This document shows positions 1 to 8,383 of a stretch of DNA of 64,000 nucleotides, piece after piece. The stretch is taken from NCBI RefSeq assembly GCF_002847015.1, contig NZ_CP025085.1, positions 3,410,001 through 3,474,000 on the forward strand, given 5' to 3'. Made by a program: the position numbers and the translations under genes. The number at the start of each line of letters is the position of its first letter. The first letter of the stretch is position 1. Origin of the DNA: Prodigiosinella confusarubida (GTDB taxonomy: Bacteria; Pseudomonadota; Gammaproteobacteria; Enterobacterales; Enterobacteriaceae). Under the pieces are notes generated by a model. The model did no database searches and was not told where the DNA came from. It saw only the letters and a program-made list of their open reading frames with translations.

Positions 1-534
1 AAGGCAACGTGCCGACGACCAATGTGACCGCCAGTTGATTCAATGAAATTCTGATGGTATGTCCCTTTCCCTTTGATGACCGTCCTGTGCGTCGCTTTCG
101 GTCACATTGCCATCACGCTGGCGACAATTCGTTACGGCATGCAGTCTGCCAGACCGGTCATCGCCGTAACAGCATCAGAAAAGAAAGTCGGAATCACCAC
201 CGCAAATAGTCTTATCTGTTGCACTCTGTTTCAGTACATCAGGGGTGCTGATGAGAGTATTGAGCGGCTCGCTGTCTGTGCACATCACCAGCCAGCCAAA
301 CCCGAACACTGTCTAAGGCCAAATTCGAGAGGGTTTATCCGGCGGCGAAGGATTACGCGTTAGCCATTATCAAAAAAAACGAAGGGGATTATGTGTGGAC
401 AAGGCCGCATTCAGCCGTGAGTAGCGTTCTGTATGAGACAGAAACCGGCTTTGATACCCGAAATCACCGCCGGATCATCGGTCACGATCGAATACACCGC
501 CAGGGACTTCAGGTCATTTGGCGGCGGATTTGAT
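1..534. other. No confident gene; possible decayed sequence
   Basis: No open frame here resembles a family I recognise. The plus-strand frame at 73-363 (96 codons) has no convincing composition or ribosome site. A second plus-strand frame runs from about 313 to a stop near 530 and reads like plausible protein (it contains RVYPAAKDYALAIIKKN) but has no start codon of its own. The two could be pieces of one broken gene. This is inference only. Confidence 0.3.
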
Positions 535-555
535 CAGGGCTGCCGGGCAGCCCTG
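535..555 (-). terminator. Palindrome just downstream of tmaR
   Basis: CAGGGCTGC (535-543) is followed by CGG and GCAGCCCTG (547-555), a perfect 9-bp stem with a 3-base loop. It begins 14 bases beyond the tmaR stop on the minus strand. No T-run follows, so it may be an RNA-stabilising hairpin or a weak terminator. Confidence 0.45.
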
Positions 556-568
556 GTGCAGAGCGGGG

Positions 569-931
<363 letters not shown>

Positions 932-1225
932 TTAAGATTTGTCGACCTGTACTAAACATACAGGGTAGCAGCTATCGGCGACAAGACGGTTTTTTACTGT
1001 CATCCCGGTTTATTGATCTTAAACGGCAGGTTGACACGGTTTTATGACTTTTCTTATCGCCGGCGGTTACAAAATCCCCTTGATGTGGCTCTCCTTAATA
1101 GGATACGCGCTGGTACAGATTTTATCGGCGTATGACGTAAAACCGACAGGAAAGCGAAACAGGATGTGGAATCAATGATATCCTTACTTTTTTGCATCGC
1201 ACCCAACGTTGATTGAAACGCAGAT

Positions 1226-2653
1226 ATGGCTGATAAAATCCAATCCACCTTCTTCATCCACGATTATGAAACCTTCGGCATACATCCGGCAAAAGATCGT
1301 CCGGCACAGTTTGCAGGCATCCGTACCGATGAAGACTTCAATATCATTAGCGACCCTCTGGTGATTTACTGCCAGCCTGCCGACGATTACCTGCCTGAGC
1401 CGGAAGCCGTGATGATCACCGGCATTACGCCACAGGCCGCACTAAGCCAGGGTGTCTGCGAAGCCGAGTTTACCCGTCAGATTCATGACGCCTTCAGCGT
1501 TCCTGGTACCTGCATTATGGGGTACAACAATATTCGTTTTGATGATGAAGTCAGCCGTAACCTTTTTTATCGTAATTTCTACGATCCTTACGCTTACAGT
1601 TGGCAAAACGGCAACTCGCGCTGGGATCTGCTGGACGTGCTGCGTGCCTGCTTCGCCTTACGTCCAGAAGGTATTATCTGGCCGGAAAATGACGACGGAT
1701 TTACCAGCTTCCGGCTGGAACATCTGACGCGCGCCAACGGTATCGAACACGAACACGCGCACGATGCCATGTCCGACGTTTACGCCACCATCGCCATGGC
1801 CCGGTTGTTGAAACAGGCACAGCCGAAGTTGTTTGATTACCTGTATACGCTCCGCAATAAAAATAAGGTCAGTGCACTGATAGACGTCCCGCAAATGAAA
1901 CCCTTACTGCATGTTTCCGGGATGTTCGGCTCGGCTCGGGGCAATACCAGTTGGGTGGTACCGCTGGCATGGCATCCGGATAACCGTAATGCGGTGATCA
2001 TGTGCGATCTGGCCGGAGACATCACTCCGCTGCTGGAACTGGAACCCGAAGAACTGCGGGCTCGACTTTATACCCGCCGTGACAAACTTACCGAAGACCA
2101 GTCCCCGGTTCCCATTAAACTGGTGCATATCAACAAATGCCCGGTACTGGCGCCAGCCAACACGCTCCGCCCGGAAGACGCAGCCCGGTTGGGCATTGAT
2201 CGCCAGCATTGTCTGAATAACCTGCATCAATTACGTCAACACGCGCAGGTGCGGGAAAAGGTGGTCGCGTTGTATGCGGACGCCCCGGCGTTTGAAGTGG
2301 TGAACGACGTCGATATGCAACTTTATAATGGTTTTTTCGGCGACGCCGACCGTGCCGCAATGGCGATTATCCGGGAAACCGCGCCACAGAATCTTCCCGC
2401 ACTGGATATGCAGTTTGTGGATAACCGCATGATGCCGCTATTGTTCCGCTATCGTGCTCGTAATTACCCCACAACCCTGGATGATCTGGAGCAACAACGC
2501 TGGTTGCAACATCGCCGCGAAATACTCACGCCAGAGCGATTACAGGCATACATCACTCAATTGGATGCGCTGTACCAGCTTTATGATGGGGATGAAAAAA
2601 AGATAACGTTACTCAAGGCATTGTTTACTTATGCCCAGCAACTGGCAGAGTAA
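1226..2653 (+). CDS. sbcB: Exodeoxyribonuclease I
   Basis: This 475-residue protein is the usual length for exonuclease I, the 3'-5' single-strand DNA exonuclease that acts in recombination and mismatch repair together with SSB. The N-terminal DEDDh nuclease domain shows Asp13 and Glu15 in HDYETFG, then a later acidic site in NNIRFDDE and the HDAMSDVYATI motif with the catalytic His and Asp. The C-terminal part has the SH3-like and helical regions of the family (for example DKCPVL-like and ALFTYAQQL segments). It stands alone, with tmaR divergent upstream as in the E. coli neighbourhood. Confidence 0.96.
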   Translation: MADKIQSTFFIHDYETFGIHPAKDRPAQFAGIRTDEDFNIISDPLVIYCQPADDYLPEPEAVMITGITPQAALSQGVCEAEFTRQIHDAFSVPGTCIMGYNNIRFDDEVSRNLFYRNFYDPYAYSWQNGNSRWDLLDVLRACFALRPEGIIWPENDDGFTSFRLEHLTRANGIEHEHAHDAMSDVYATIAMARLLKQAQPKLFDYLYTLRNKNKVSALIDVPQMKPLLHVSGMFGSARGNTSWVVPLAWHPDNRNAVIMCDLAGDITPLLELEPEELRARLYTRRDKLTEDQSPVPIKLVHINKCPVLAPANTLRPEDAARLGIDRQHCLNNLHQLRQHAQVREKVVALYADAPAFEVVNDVDMQLYNGFFGDADRAAMAIIRETAPQNLPALDMQFVDNRMMPLLFRYRARNYPTTLDDLEQQRWLQHRREILTPERLQAYITQLDALYQLYDGDEKKITLLKALFTYAQQLAE

Positions 2654-2716
2654 ATACCCTGTTTTATGCGTTACTTGTCAGGCCGACGTCCATCCAGCCG
2701 ATAACGCTCACATTGT

Positions 2717-3175
2717 TTAGCGAGGATGCACCCGCAGACGTCCCCACGCGGGTGCCGCGTAACGGGGAGAAACGGTTTCAGTTGACGACGCATCCTCCGA
2801 TGCATTCATATCCTGAATCAGGACTTCTGCCGGGATTCCCAGCCCTTCATGCAGTTTTCTTATCATCGTCAAGCTTAACGGACGTTTACGGTTAATCACT
2901 TCGGAAACCTTGGACGGTGAACCGATGTATCGCGTTAAGTCAGTCTGAGACAACCCTTGTTGATCCATGATGAGCTTGATGACCTCAATTGGATCGGGTT
3001 TTGCCAGCGGATAATGTGCATCTTCATAGTGACCGACCAACAGACTCACTAGCTCAAATTCGTCCAGTGCTTCACTACCCGGTAATAAATCACCGTCCGC
3101 CAGCATGACAAGACGCGCCATTCCCTTTTCATAATCTTCATGAGTTCGGAATATTTTCCAGGATGTCATCATCAT
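2717..3175 (-). CDS. higA: HigA-type antitoxin, XRE-family DNA-binding
   Basis: About 152 residues from the ATG at 3175. An N-terminal part rich in acidic residues (DGDLLPGSEALDEFELVSLLV) is followed by a Cro/C1 helix-turn-helix at roughly residues 70-125 (GLSQTDLTRYIGSPSKVSEVIN then RPLSLTMIRKLHEGLGIP). Antitoxins of this class neutralise a HigB mRNA interferase and repress their own operon. The gene lies directly after the toxin reading frame, whose stop TAA shares its last A with this start (TAATG). A start 12 bases upstream (3187) is also open but lies inside the toxin gene. The C-terminal tail after the HTH is proline- and arginine-rich. The antitoxin looks intact although the toxin is not. 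Confidence 0.82.
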   Translation of the reverse strand: MMMTSWKIFRTHEDYEKGMARLVMLADGDLLPGSEALDEFELVSLLVGHYEDAHYPLAKPDPIEVIKLIMDQQGLSQTDLTRYIGSPSKVSEVINRKRPLSLTMIRKLHEGLGIPAEVLIQDMNASEDASSTETVSPRYAAPAWGRLRVHPR

Positions 3176-3463
3176 TATAATCTCCATTTATCGTAATCTG
3201 CGTGGGTGCCAATCCGCTCAACAATGACCGTCCCCGCGACATAAACCACCTGAACTACCAGCCGAAAAATTACCTTTAAGATTAAATATCACCCGGTTAT
3301 GCGCCAGAAAATCCGCACTCCGATAACGCCCTTTAATATCCTGAGGCGTTACCCACTCTGCACGGCTGACATCATCGTACCAAGCTTCAACCACGCCCCT
3401 GGCCTGGTTATGTTTCATGCAAAAAGCATGAAGTTTGTCTCGTCCTCTTACTTTCATCGTCAT
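3175..3463 (-). pseudogene. higB: HigB-type toxin gene with a one-base frameshift
   Basis: The first 71 residues (MTMKVRGRDKLHAFCMKHNQ and on to NRVIFNLKGN) match the HigB toxin family (RelE-like mRNA interferases that cleave mRNA in translating ribosomes). Frame is then lost in a run of five T (minus strand; 3265-3269 as A on the plus strand). Removing one T restores FRLVVQVVYVAGTVIVERIG and then THADYDKWRL, the expected family ending, with a TAA at 3177-3175 overlapping the higA ATG. Without that, translation ends after FSAGSSGGLCRGDGHC at 3218. The restored protein would have 95 residues. It may be a real inactivating mutation, a sequencing error in the homopolymer, or slippage. Start ATG at 3463 was chosen because the operator palindrome lies just upstream. 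Confidence 0.8.
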
Positions 3464-3467
3464 CAAA

Positions 3468-3511
3468 TTCCCTTTTTGGGAAGTATACACCCATCATTCC
3501 CAAAAAGGGAA
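3468..3511 (-). promoter_or_regulatory. Twin palindromic operators of the higBA promoter
   Basis: TTCCCTTTTTGGGAA (3468-3482) and TTCCCAAAAAGGGAA (3497-3511) share the arms TTCCC-N5-GGGAA, with centres 29 bases apart. A -10-like TATACT (minus strand, 3487-3482) lies between them, and the inner palindrome abuts the higB ATG. This layout suits self-repression by the antitoxin. The sites are seen directly; the binding protein is inferred. Confidence 0.7.
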
Positions 3512-3843
3512 GCATACTTACCGATAAAATTTCCTGTTATGACCCGCGATCAGTACGACTGAATCCCGGTATGGACAACCACGAAAGGTTCGCCGATAAC
3601 TTATCGAAGGGCAGCAGGTATTGCCAAGAGAATGGATGACATCAGGAATACAGGTCGCAAAGATGCCTGAACATTATGGTCGTGGCACCGATATTGAATC
3701 CGTTCTAAAACGGATGCATTGATTAGAAAGCGAATTTCTGCCTATGCAGGCATCCCGTTGCAAAACAAAGAAGCGTTTGTCACTCATGTCTCACGCGGCC
3801 AAGAAACAGCGTGAGACATGGCGCTCAGTGGATTTACGGGACG
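3512..3843. other. Intergenic stretch with a 12-bp perfect inverted repeat
   Basis: No gene is convincing here. CATGTCTCACGC (3785-3796) is repeated in inverted form at 3809-3820 with a 12-base loop, 24 bases beyond the plaP stop codon. It has no T-run on either side, so it could be a Rho-type or stabilising hairpin at the end of the plaP transcript. Confidence 0.45.
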
Positions 3844-5205
3844 TTAAACCAACTCTTCATTACACTGTGGAACCGGCTGACGAAAGCGGCGTGTCACGAC
3901 CACCAGATACAGCAGACCCACGGCAGCCCACACCAGACCCAGGGTCATGGACGTTTGTTCCAGATTGAGCCACAGCGCGCCGACAGCCAGCGCGCCCAGG
4001 ATTGGCAAAATCAGGTAATTGACGGTGTCTTTCAGTGTGGCATTACGGCGTTCACGAATATAGAACTGCGATATTACCGACAGGTTCACGAAAGTAAACG
4101 CCACCAGCGCGCCAAAATTGATCAGTGCCGTAGCCGTCACCAAATCAAAAGATACCGCCGACAGCGCAATCACCCCGACCAACAATACGTTCAATGCCGG
4201 CGTACGCCATGTCGGATGAATATAGCCAAAGAAACGCGTCGGAAAGACGCCATCACGACCCATCACATACATCAGGCGAGACACCCCGGCGTGAGCCGCC
4301 ATGCCGGAAGCCAGCACCGTTACGCAGGAAAATACCAGAATGATCGACTGGAACAGTTTACCCGCCACATACAACATAATTTCCGGCTGTGAGGCATCCG
4401 GGTTTTTGAAGCGGGAAATATCCGGGAAATAGAGTTGCAGGAAGTAGGACACCACCACAAAAATGATGCCGCCAATCAGCGCCGTCAGGAAAATCGCTTT
4501 CGGGATAACCCGCCCGGCATCCGGCGTCTCCTCTGACAGAGAGCTGATACCATCAAACCCGAGGAACGAGAAACACAGAATGGTCGCACCGGTCACCATC
4601 GGCACCACATGGGCATTCTCCGACCAGAACGGTTTACGGCTGACCAGCGTTCCTGTGCCTTCTCCATGAGACACACCGTGGATCACCAACGCAAGAAACA
4701 CCAGCATAACCGCCACCTGCACCACCACAATGATGGAATTCAGGTTGGCGACAATATTGATGCCGCGCAGGTTAAACAGCGTCATCAGCCCTACCAGCGC
4801 TGCCACGAAGATCCATGACGGCACACCGGGGAAAATCGCTTCCAGATAAATTTTTGCCAGTAGAATGTTGATCATCGGCATAAACAGGTAGTCCAGCAGC
4901 GAAGACCAGCCAACCATAAAACCAATATGCGGACTGATGGCCTTTTGGGCATAAGTGTATGCCGAACCAGCGGAAGGAAAGCGGCGCACCAGTTTGCCAT
5001 AGCTCAGTGCGGTAAACAGAATGCCGATCAATGCGAAAACATACGCAGTAGCAACATGTCCATCCGTTAACCCCGACACAATACCGAAAGTGTCGAAAAT
5101 AGTCATGGGTTGTAAATAGGCAAGCCCCATCATGACCACTTGCCATAACGTGAGGGTTTTTCTTAATTGGATACGCTGACTGGACACCGTCGTCTCAAGC
5201 GACAT
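3844..5205 (-). CDS. plaP: Low-affinity putrescine importer PlaP (APC family)
   Basis: A 453-residue inner-membrane transporter of the amino acid/polyamine/organocation family. Near-identity to E. coli PlaP (YeeF) is visible in [20 protein letters not shown], in [15 protein letters not shown] and in [11 protein letters not shown], and the middle carries [16 protein letters not shown]. About twelve hydrophobic segments are present. PlaP imports putrescine by proton symport and in E. coli supports surface motility. The start at 5205 (MSLETTVSS) matches the family N-terminus; a longer frame to 5256 exists but adds residues not found in relatives. It lies between sbcB and yeeZ/his as in E. coli, though with inserted genes. 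A c-di-GMP brake gene (ycgR) lies upstream on the same strand. Confidence 0.93.
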   Translation of the reverse strand: MSLETTVSSQRIQLRKTLTLWQVVMMGLAYLQPMTIFDTFGIVSGLTDGHVATAYVFALIGILFTALSYGKLVRRFPSAGSAYTYAQKAISPHIGFMVGWSSLLDYLFMPMINILLAKIYLEAIFPGVPSWIFVAALVGLMTLFNLRGINIVANLNSIIVVVQVAVMLVFLALVIHGVSHGEGTGTLVSRKPFWSENAHVVPMVTGATILCFSFLGFDGISSLSEETPDAGRVIPKAIFLTALIGGIIFVVVSYFLQLYFPDISRFKNPDASQPEIMLYVAGKLFQSIILVFSCVTVLASGMAAHAGVSRLMYVMGRDGVFPTRFFGYIHPTWRTPALNVLLVGVIALSAVSFDLVTATALINFGALVAFTFVNLSVISQFYIRERRNATLKDTVNYLILPILGALAVGALWLNLEQTSMTLGLVWAAVGLLYLVVVTRRFRQPVPQCNEELV

Positions 5206-5426
5206 GCTGCGTCCCTCCATTGCCAGCACCGGCGAGTGACGCCTCATCTGATACACCCGCTGTCACCATGACAACATCATCACGGATCTTACGGGATAAA
5301 CCGGCGGGCACCGGTACAAAAACAACGACTTGCCCCATTTCTTTTTCCTCTGCGTTGCACTATGGCATACGTTTTACTGATATCTATCCGGAATGTGTTC
5401 CGGCCTCTTGCGGGAAACATGACTAC

Positions 5427-5458
5427 AAAAAAATAACCGACGCTATCAACGTCGGTTA
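5427..5458 (-). terminator. Rho-independent terminator with no obvious gene
   Basis: Read on the minus strand, TAACCGACG, a 7-base loop and CGTCGGTTA form a 9-bp stem followed by seven T. It ends transcripts coming from higher coordinates. The nearest minus-strand gene, ycgR, already has a hairpin of its own at about 5890, and the DNA between carries only a plus-strand gene remnant. The gene it once served may have been lost. Confidence 0.75.
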
Positions 5459-5498
5459 CTTGTAGGGCGCGTATTTTGCCCCAGAGAAGTTGTGGTGA

Positions 5499-5879
5499 CA
5501 AGACCAGGCAGACCTGGTTGTTTCCTCTATGGCAGAAGAAGCCGTATACATTGACAAGCCACATCCGATAATTCCGAAGTCGGGTATGAAAGCGCATCTC
5601 GAGAAAGTGGCCTGGGCTAATTTTCCTGATATGACATTCGACACGTTGAAACTTTTCGGCTGCACCAACATCTACGCCTGGGAGTGGGCACTCCATGCGT
5701 CAAAGTGTGGCGTGCTGGTTGGACAAACATCCGATCGGAACATCTATTGCGAGGGAGTGGACATACTGATGCTCCACGCAAAAGGGCAAATTGTACAGTC
5801 CGTTTGTCACCTCGACAGGAAATCCCTGTGGGATTCAGTTGTAAATTGGAGTGGTAACTCAACTGGGCCCCCACAGTGA
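5499..5879 (+). pseudogene. N-terminally truncated SnoaL/NTF2-like protein
   Basis: The open frame after the stop at 5496 (first ATG at 5529, 116 codons) looks like the C-terminal two thirds of a SnoaL-like NTF2-fold domain. AVYIDKPHPIIPKSGMKAHL, FPDMTFDTLKLFG, YAWEWALHAS and GVDILMLHAKGQI follow the usual order of that family. The first helix (about 20-30 residues) is missing and a stop blocks the frame upstream. No good ribosome site precedes the ATG. The family includes polyketide cyclases and small enzymes of unknown activity. It is most likely a decayed gene, though a shortened protein cannot be excluded. Confidence 0.6.
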
Positions 5880-5887
5880 CAGTAGTA

Positions 5888-5915
5888 ATAAAACGACGAC
5901 TCACATTATCGTCGC
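5888..5915 (-). terminator. Hairpin downstream of ycgR
   Basis: On the minus strand CGACGA-like arms (5909-5914 with 5894-5899) are followed by TTTTATTA. It lies about 40 bases after the ycgR stop and is probably its terminator, although the stem is only 6 bp. Confidence 0.5.
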
Positions 5916-5953
5916 TCAAATATAGGCGTTGTGTACCAGCGTCGCTATTATCA

Positions 5954-6712
5954 TTACTGAAATTTTTTACGTTTCTTGCTCTGTTCTAACTCCAGTTCAA
6001 CAATCACCTGTTGAAGCTCGCGCTCCTCCAACGATGTCAACTGTGGAAATCGGAAACTCAGGCGTTGCATTTTCTTTATCTCACCTTTGTTACTCACCAA
6101 CTTGGTGGTAGCGTGCCCTACCAACTCCAGATCCAGCGTAAAGTGACCATAGTTATTCAGGTCTATTTCCGCACTTTTAATCACATCACCGGGATTGATT
6201 AGCGTGTCAATATCGTCACGCTCCGTATACAGGCAGACACCGCCCAGCGAAAGGTCTTTAACCGTAAACTGGAACTGGCTTTTATCCGACAAAGTACCCC
6301 GGCAAACCATCGGCGGCCATGCCGGAGAAGTGATACGGAAAAAATTACGGCGCTGTATATAGTAGAGTTCAGACGGGATATCAGCACAAAACGCCGGCAG
6401 GCCTTCATACATCATCGTGCGCGTGATATGTGATTTGAACTCGATTTTTGCACCGGCAGGTTCAGCCAGAAAATCCAGCTCGCCGGCAAACAATGCCCGG
6501 CTGTTTTCCTGCTCCAGACCACCCAAATCAAACAGAAAAATATCGTTATCAGGCTGGACATCCAGAACTTTACTGATGAACTGTCCACGTGAATGGAAAA
6601 CCATTACGGTGGTATCGTTTTTCTTTAACTCCCGCAATGTCGCACAAATTGCCAGCTTGTTGCGCTTAACAAACTGCTCTTTCAAATTTTCATCCACTAC
6701 ATCCAGCCCCAC
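5954..6712 (-). CDS. ycgR: Flagellar brake protein YcgR (c-di-GMP receptor)
   Basis: The 252-residue protein has the two-part YcgR layout: an N-terminal YcgR/PilZN domain (about residues 15-115) and a C-terminal PilZ domain. The c-di-GMP-binding motif is complete: RRNFFR at 121-126 and DLSLGG at 153-158. When loaded with c-di-GMP, YcgR contacts the flagellar motor and slows rotation. Here it is a single gene away from flagellar operons, followed by its own hairpin. The C-terminal tail is rich in Glu and Lys (LELEQSKKRKKFQ). Family assignment is secure; motor binding is inferred from E. coli and Salmonella work. Confidence 0.93.
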   Translation of the reverse strand: MGLDVVDENLKEQFVKRNKLAICATLRELKKNDTTVMVFHSRGQFISKVLDVQPDNDIFLFDLGGLEQENSRALFAGELDFLAEPAGAKIEFKSHITRTMMYEGLPAFCADIPSELYYIQRRNFFRITSPAWPPMVCRGTLSDKSQFQFTVKDLSLGGVCLYTERDDIDTLINPGDVIKSAEIDLNNYGHFTLDLELVGHATTKLVSNKGEIKKMQRLSFRFPQLTSLEERELQQVIVELELEQSKKRKKFQ

Positions 6713-6747
6713 GAATTAGTTGAATGGTAAATACCTGATAATTTCTC

Positions 6748-6869
6748 TACATCATTCACGTTACAGGAAGGCGGCAAGCGAAAAGATCCCGATGAACTTA
6801 CTCAAGTAAGTGATTCGGGTATCATCGAGCGCCGCCAACGCACATGCAACTTGAAGTATGACGAGTATA
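6748..6869. repeat. Palindromic intergenic repeat of enterobacterial (YPAL-like) type
   Basis: The element has a near-symmetric core: GGCGGC at 6770-6775 answers GCCGCC at 6831-6836, and the centre is ACTTACT-CA-AGTAAGT (6797-6812). The ends carry TTCACGTTACA on the left and, inverted, TTCAAGTTGCA on the right, with TATACTCGTCATAC beyond. I recall this right end as part of a dispersed repeat in Yersinia, Serratia and soft-rot bacteria. Only one copy is visible in this window. It lies between ycgR (divergent side) and the end of citG. Confidence 0.7.
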
Positions 6870-6951
6870 GATTGAATGAACCACAAGAGATCAATCCGTT
6901 CAATCGGTATCGGCATTTACCACATCAACTTTAGCTATCGCTGACAGAACG

Positions 6952-7863
6952 TCAGGCAGCCGGATAGTGGGACAGCAGCCAAGTCAGCGCCAACAAGTCA
7001 GCACTGCCTCCCGGGCTGAGATTGCGAACGACAAATGCCTGATTCATATCCTGTAGCGCCGCAATACTGACGCCCTGCGCCAACAGACGACGAGCGGAAG
7101 ACTGTACAAACGTCAGGCCTTCCATCCCACCCCGCGACACCACATTGGTATCCGGGTTGTGAGCCATCAACACCACCAGCGTGTGTAGCAACGCTTTTTC
7201 TTCATCCATACCCTGCTGTAACGCTTGCTGATATGCCGGTAGCGCATACTGCCGCACGGTGCCAAAACCACTGGCCGCTTCGCCCCGCGCCCCAGTCAAC
7301 CCGTGACGCTGAAACAGTCGCTCCCCGGCGGTGACCGCACTGCCGCCCTTCTCCAGCTCATTGCGTACCAGATCACCACACATATCCGCCACGGCCTGAC
7401 ACAGCCGCGCTTGAGTTTGTGGCTGACCGCAGCCCACCAGCCATCCTGCGGCGGTACACAATAATCCGAATGCAAAAATCCCGCCTTTATGGGTGTTGAC
7501 CCCGGACGTCGCCTTCAGCATCGATTGTTCGCAGGCAATTCCCACCGGGCGAGCGTAGCTGAGTAACTGGCTGAGCGGCAGGGATGCATGATGGAAACCT
7601 GTTTCGGTAAACCGCCGGAACCAGGGTGCTACCGCCGTAATGCTTGACTGAAACAGCGGCACGTCCATATCCCGGTGTGAACCGTTATTCTCGCTGTCCA
7701 CCAGACCGGGTTTTGGTGTCAACATGACTTCAACGGTTAACGCCCGGGCGACCAGACGGTCGATATCGGGTAGCCCCGCAGCGACGGGATTGCGCACAAA
7801 GGCGTTTCCCATCTGATGGCAGGAGAAGATCGTACCGGTATCAGTGCGGGTCGAAATAGGCAT
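6952..7863 (-). CDS. citG: Triphosphoribosyl-dephospho-CoA synthase CitG
   Basis: About 303 residues from the ATG at 7863. CitG makes 2'-(5''-triphosphoribosyl)-3'-dephospho-CoA, the precursor of the citrate lyase prosthetic group. Family motifs seen include LTPKPGLVDSENNGSHRDMD, GVNTHKGGIFAFGLL and MAHNPDTNVVSRGG. The start overlaps the end of citX by 23 bases and has GGAATG just upstream; the frame stays open further back to 8016, but the extra residues are simply out-of-frame citX. It is last in the cit operon. In some bacteria citX and citG are fused; here they are separate but overlapping, as in E. coli the functions may be fused or split. Confidence 0.93.
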   Translation of the reverse strand: MPISTRTDTGTIFSCHQMGNAFVRNPVAAGLPDIDRLVARALTVEVMLTPKPGLVDSENNGSHRDMDVPLFQSSITAVAPWFRRFTETGFHHASLPLSQLLSYARPVGIACEQSMLKATSGVNTHKGGIFAFGLLCTAAGWLVGCGQPQTQARLCQAVADMCGDLVRNELEKGGSAVTAGERLFQRHGLTGARGEAASGFGTVRQYALPAYQQALQQGMDEEKALLHTLVVLMAHNPDTNVVSRGGMEGLTFVQSSARRLLAQGVSIAALQDMNQAFVVRNLSPGGSADLLALTWLLSHYPAA

Positions 7864-8383
7864 GAAGCATTCCTTCAATCTGCTGGATGAGCTCGGGCAG
7901 TGGATGACGCCGCGAGCGAGCGCAGGCATGCGCCGGTTCACCACACAACATACACGAACGCCCGGCATGCGCCAGCAGGGAACGACCAATAGAACCTTCT
8001 TGTGGGCAAAATACATCGAAATCCCACAACCGACCCAATGCGTGATGCTCTTCCAATGCTATCGCCGCTGCTTTTACCGACAGAGCGTCTTTCTTCACTA
8101 CCCAGAACCCTTCGGCCCCGGTTTCCAACCAATGTAATTGATGTTCCAGCACACGCCAGCCCCGCGCGCGACACAGTACATCGAAGGCACTTACCGCTTC
8201 GTGCATAGCCTGGCGGTACAGTGTCGAATCCTTCACCGGACCCGGCGTCACCAGTGTCAACGACACCAGCGTGGCGCTATAGCGCACCAGCAGCTCGCGC
8301 TGCCGGGCGGCGCGGCGATCCTTCGCCGCCAACAGGTTTTCCAGTGAAACGGCGACCGATTCGGTCAACGTATCATCACTCAC
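7841..8383 (-). CDS. citX: Apo-citrate lyase phosphoribosyl-dephospho-CoA transferase CitX
   Basis: A 180-residue protein, the normal length for CitX. It transfers the prosthetic group made by CitG onto the acyl carrier subunit CitD. The family signature GRLWDFDVFCP and the tail CARSRRH are present, with several cysteines (CMLCGEPAHAC) near the C-terminus. The ATG at 8383 overlaps the citF stop by four bases (ATGA), pointing to translational coupling. It overlaps citG at its 3' end. Confidence 0.94.
   Translation of the reverse strand: MSDDTLTESVAVSLENLLAAKDRRAARQRELLVRYSATLVSLTLVTPGPVKDSTLYRQAMHEAVSAFDVLCRARGWRVLEHQLHWLETGAEGFWVVKKDALSVKAAAIALEEHHALGRLWDFDVFCPQEGSIGRSLLAHAGRSCMLCGEPAHACARSRRHPLPELIQQIEGMLHAYFDPH

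Noticed and set aside
3811-4392. 193-codon plus-strand frame antisense to plaP
   Set aside because: It overlaps a confident transporter gene and is rich in Gln, His and Arg, the usual sign of the reverse of hydrophobic codons.
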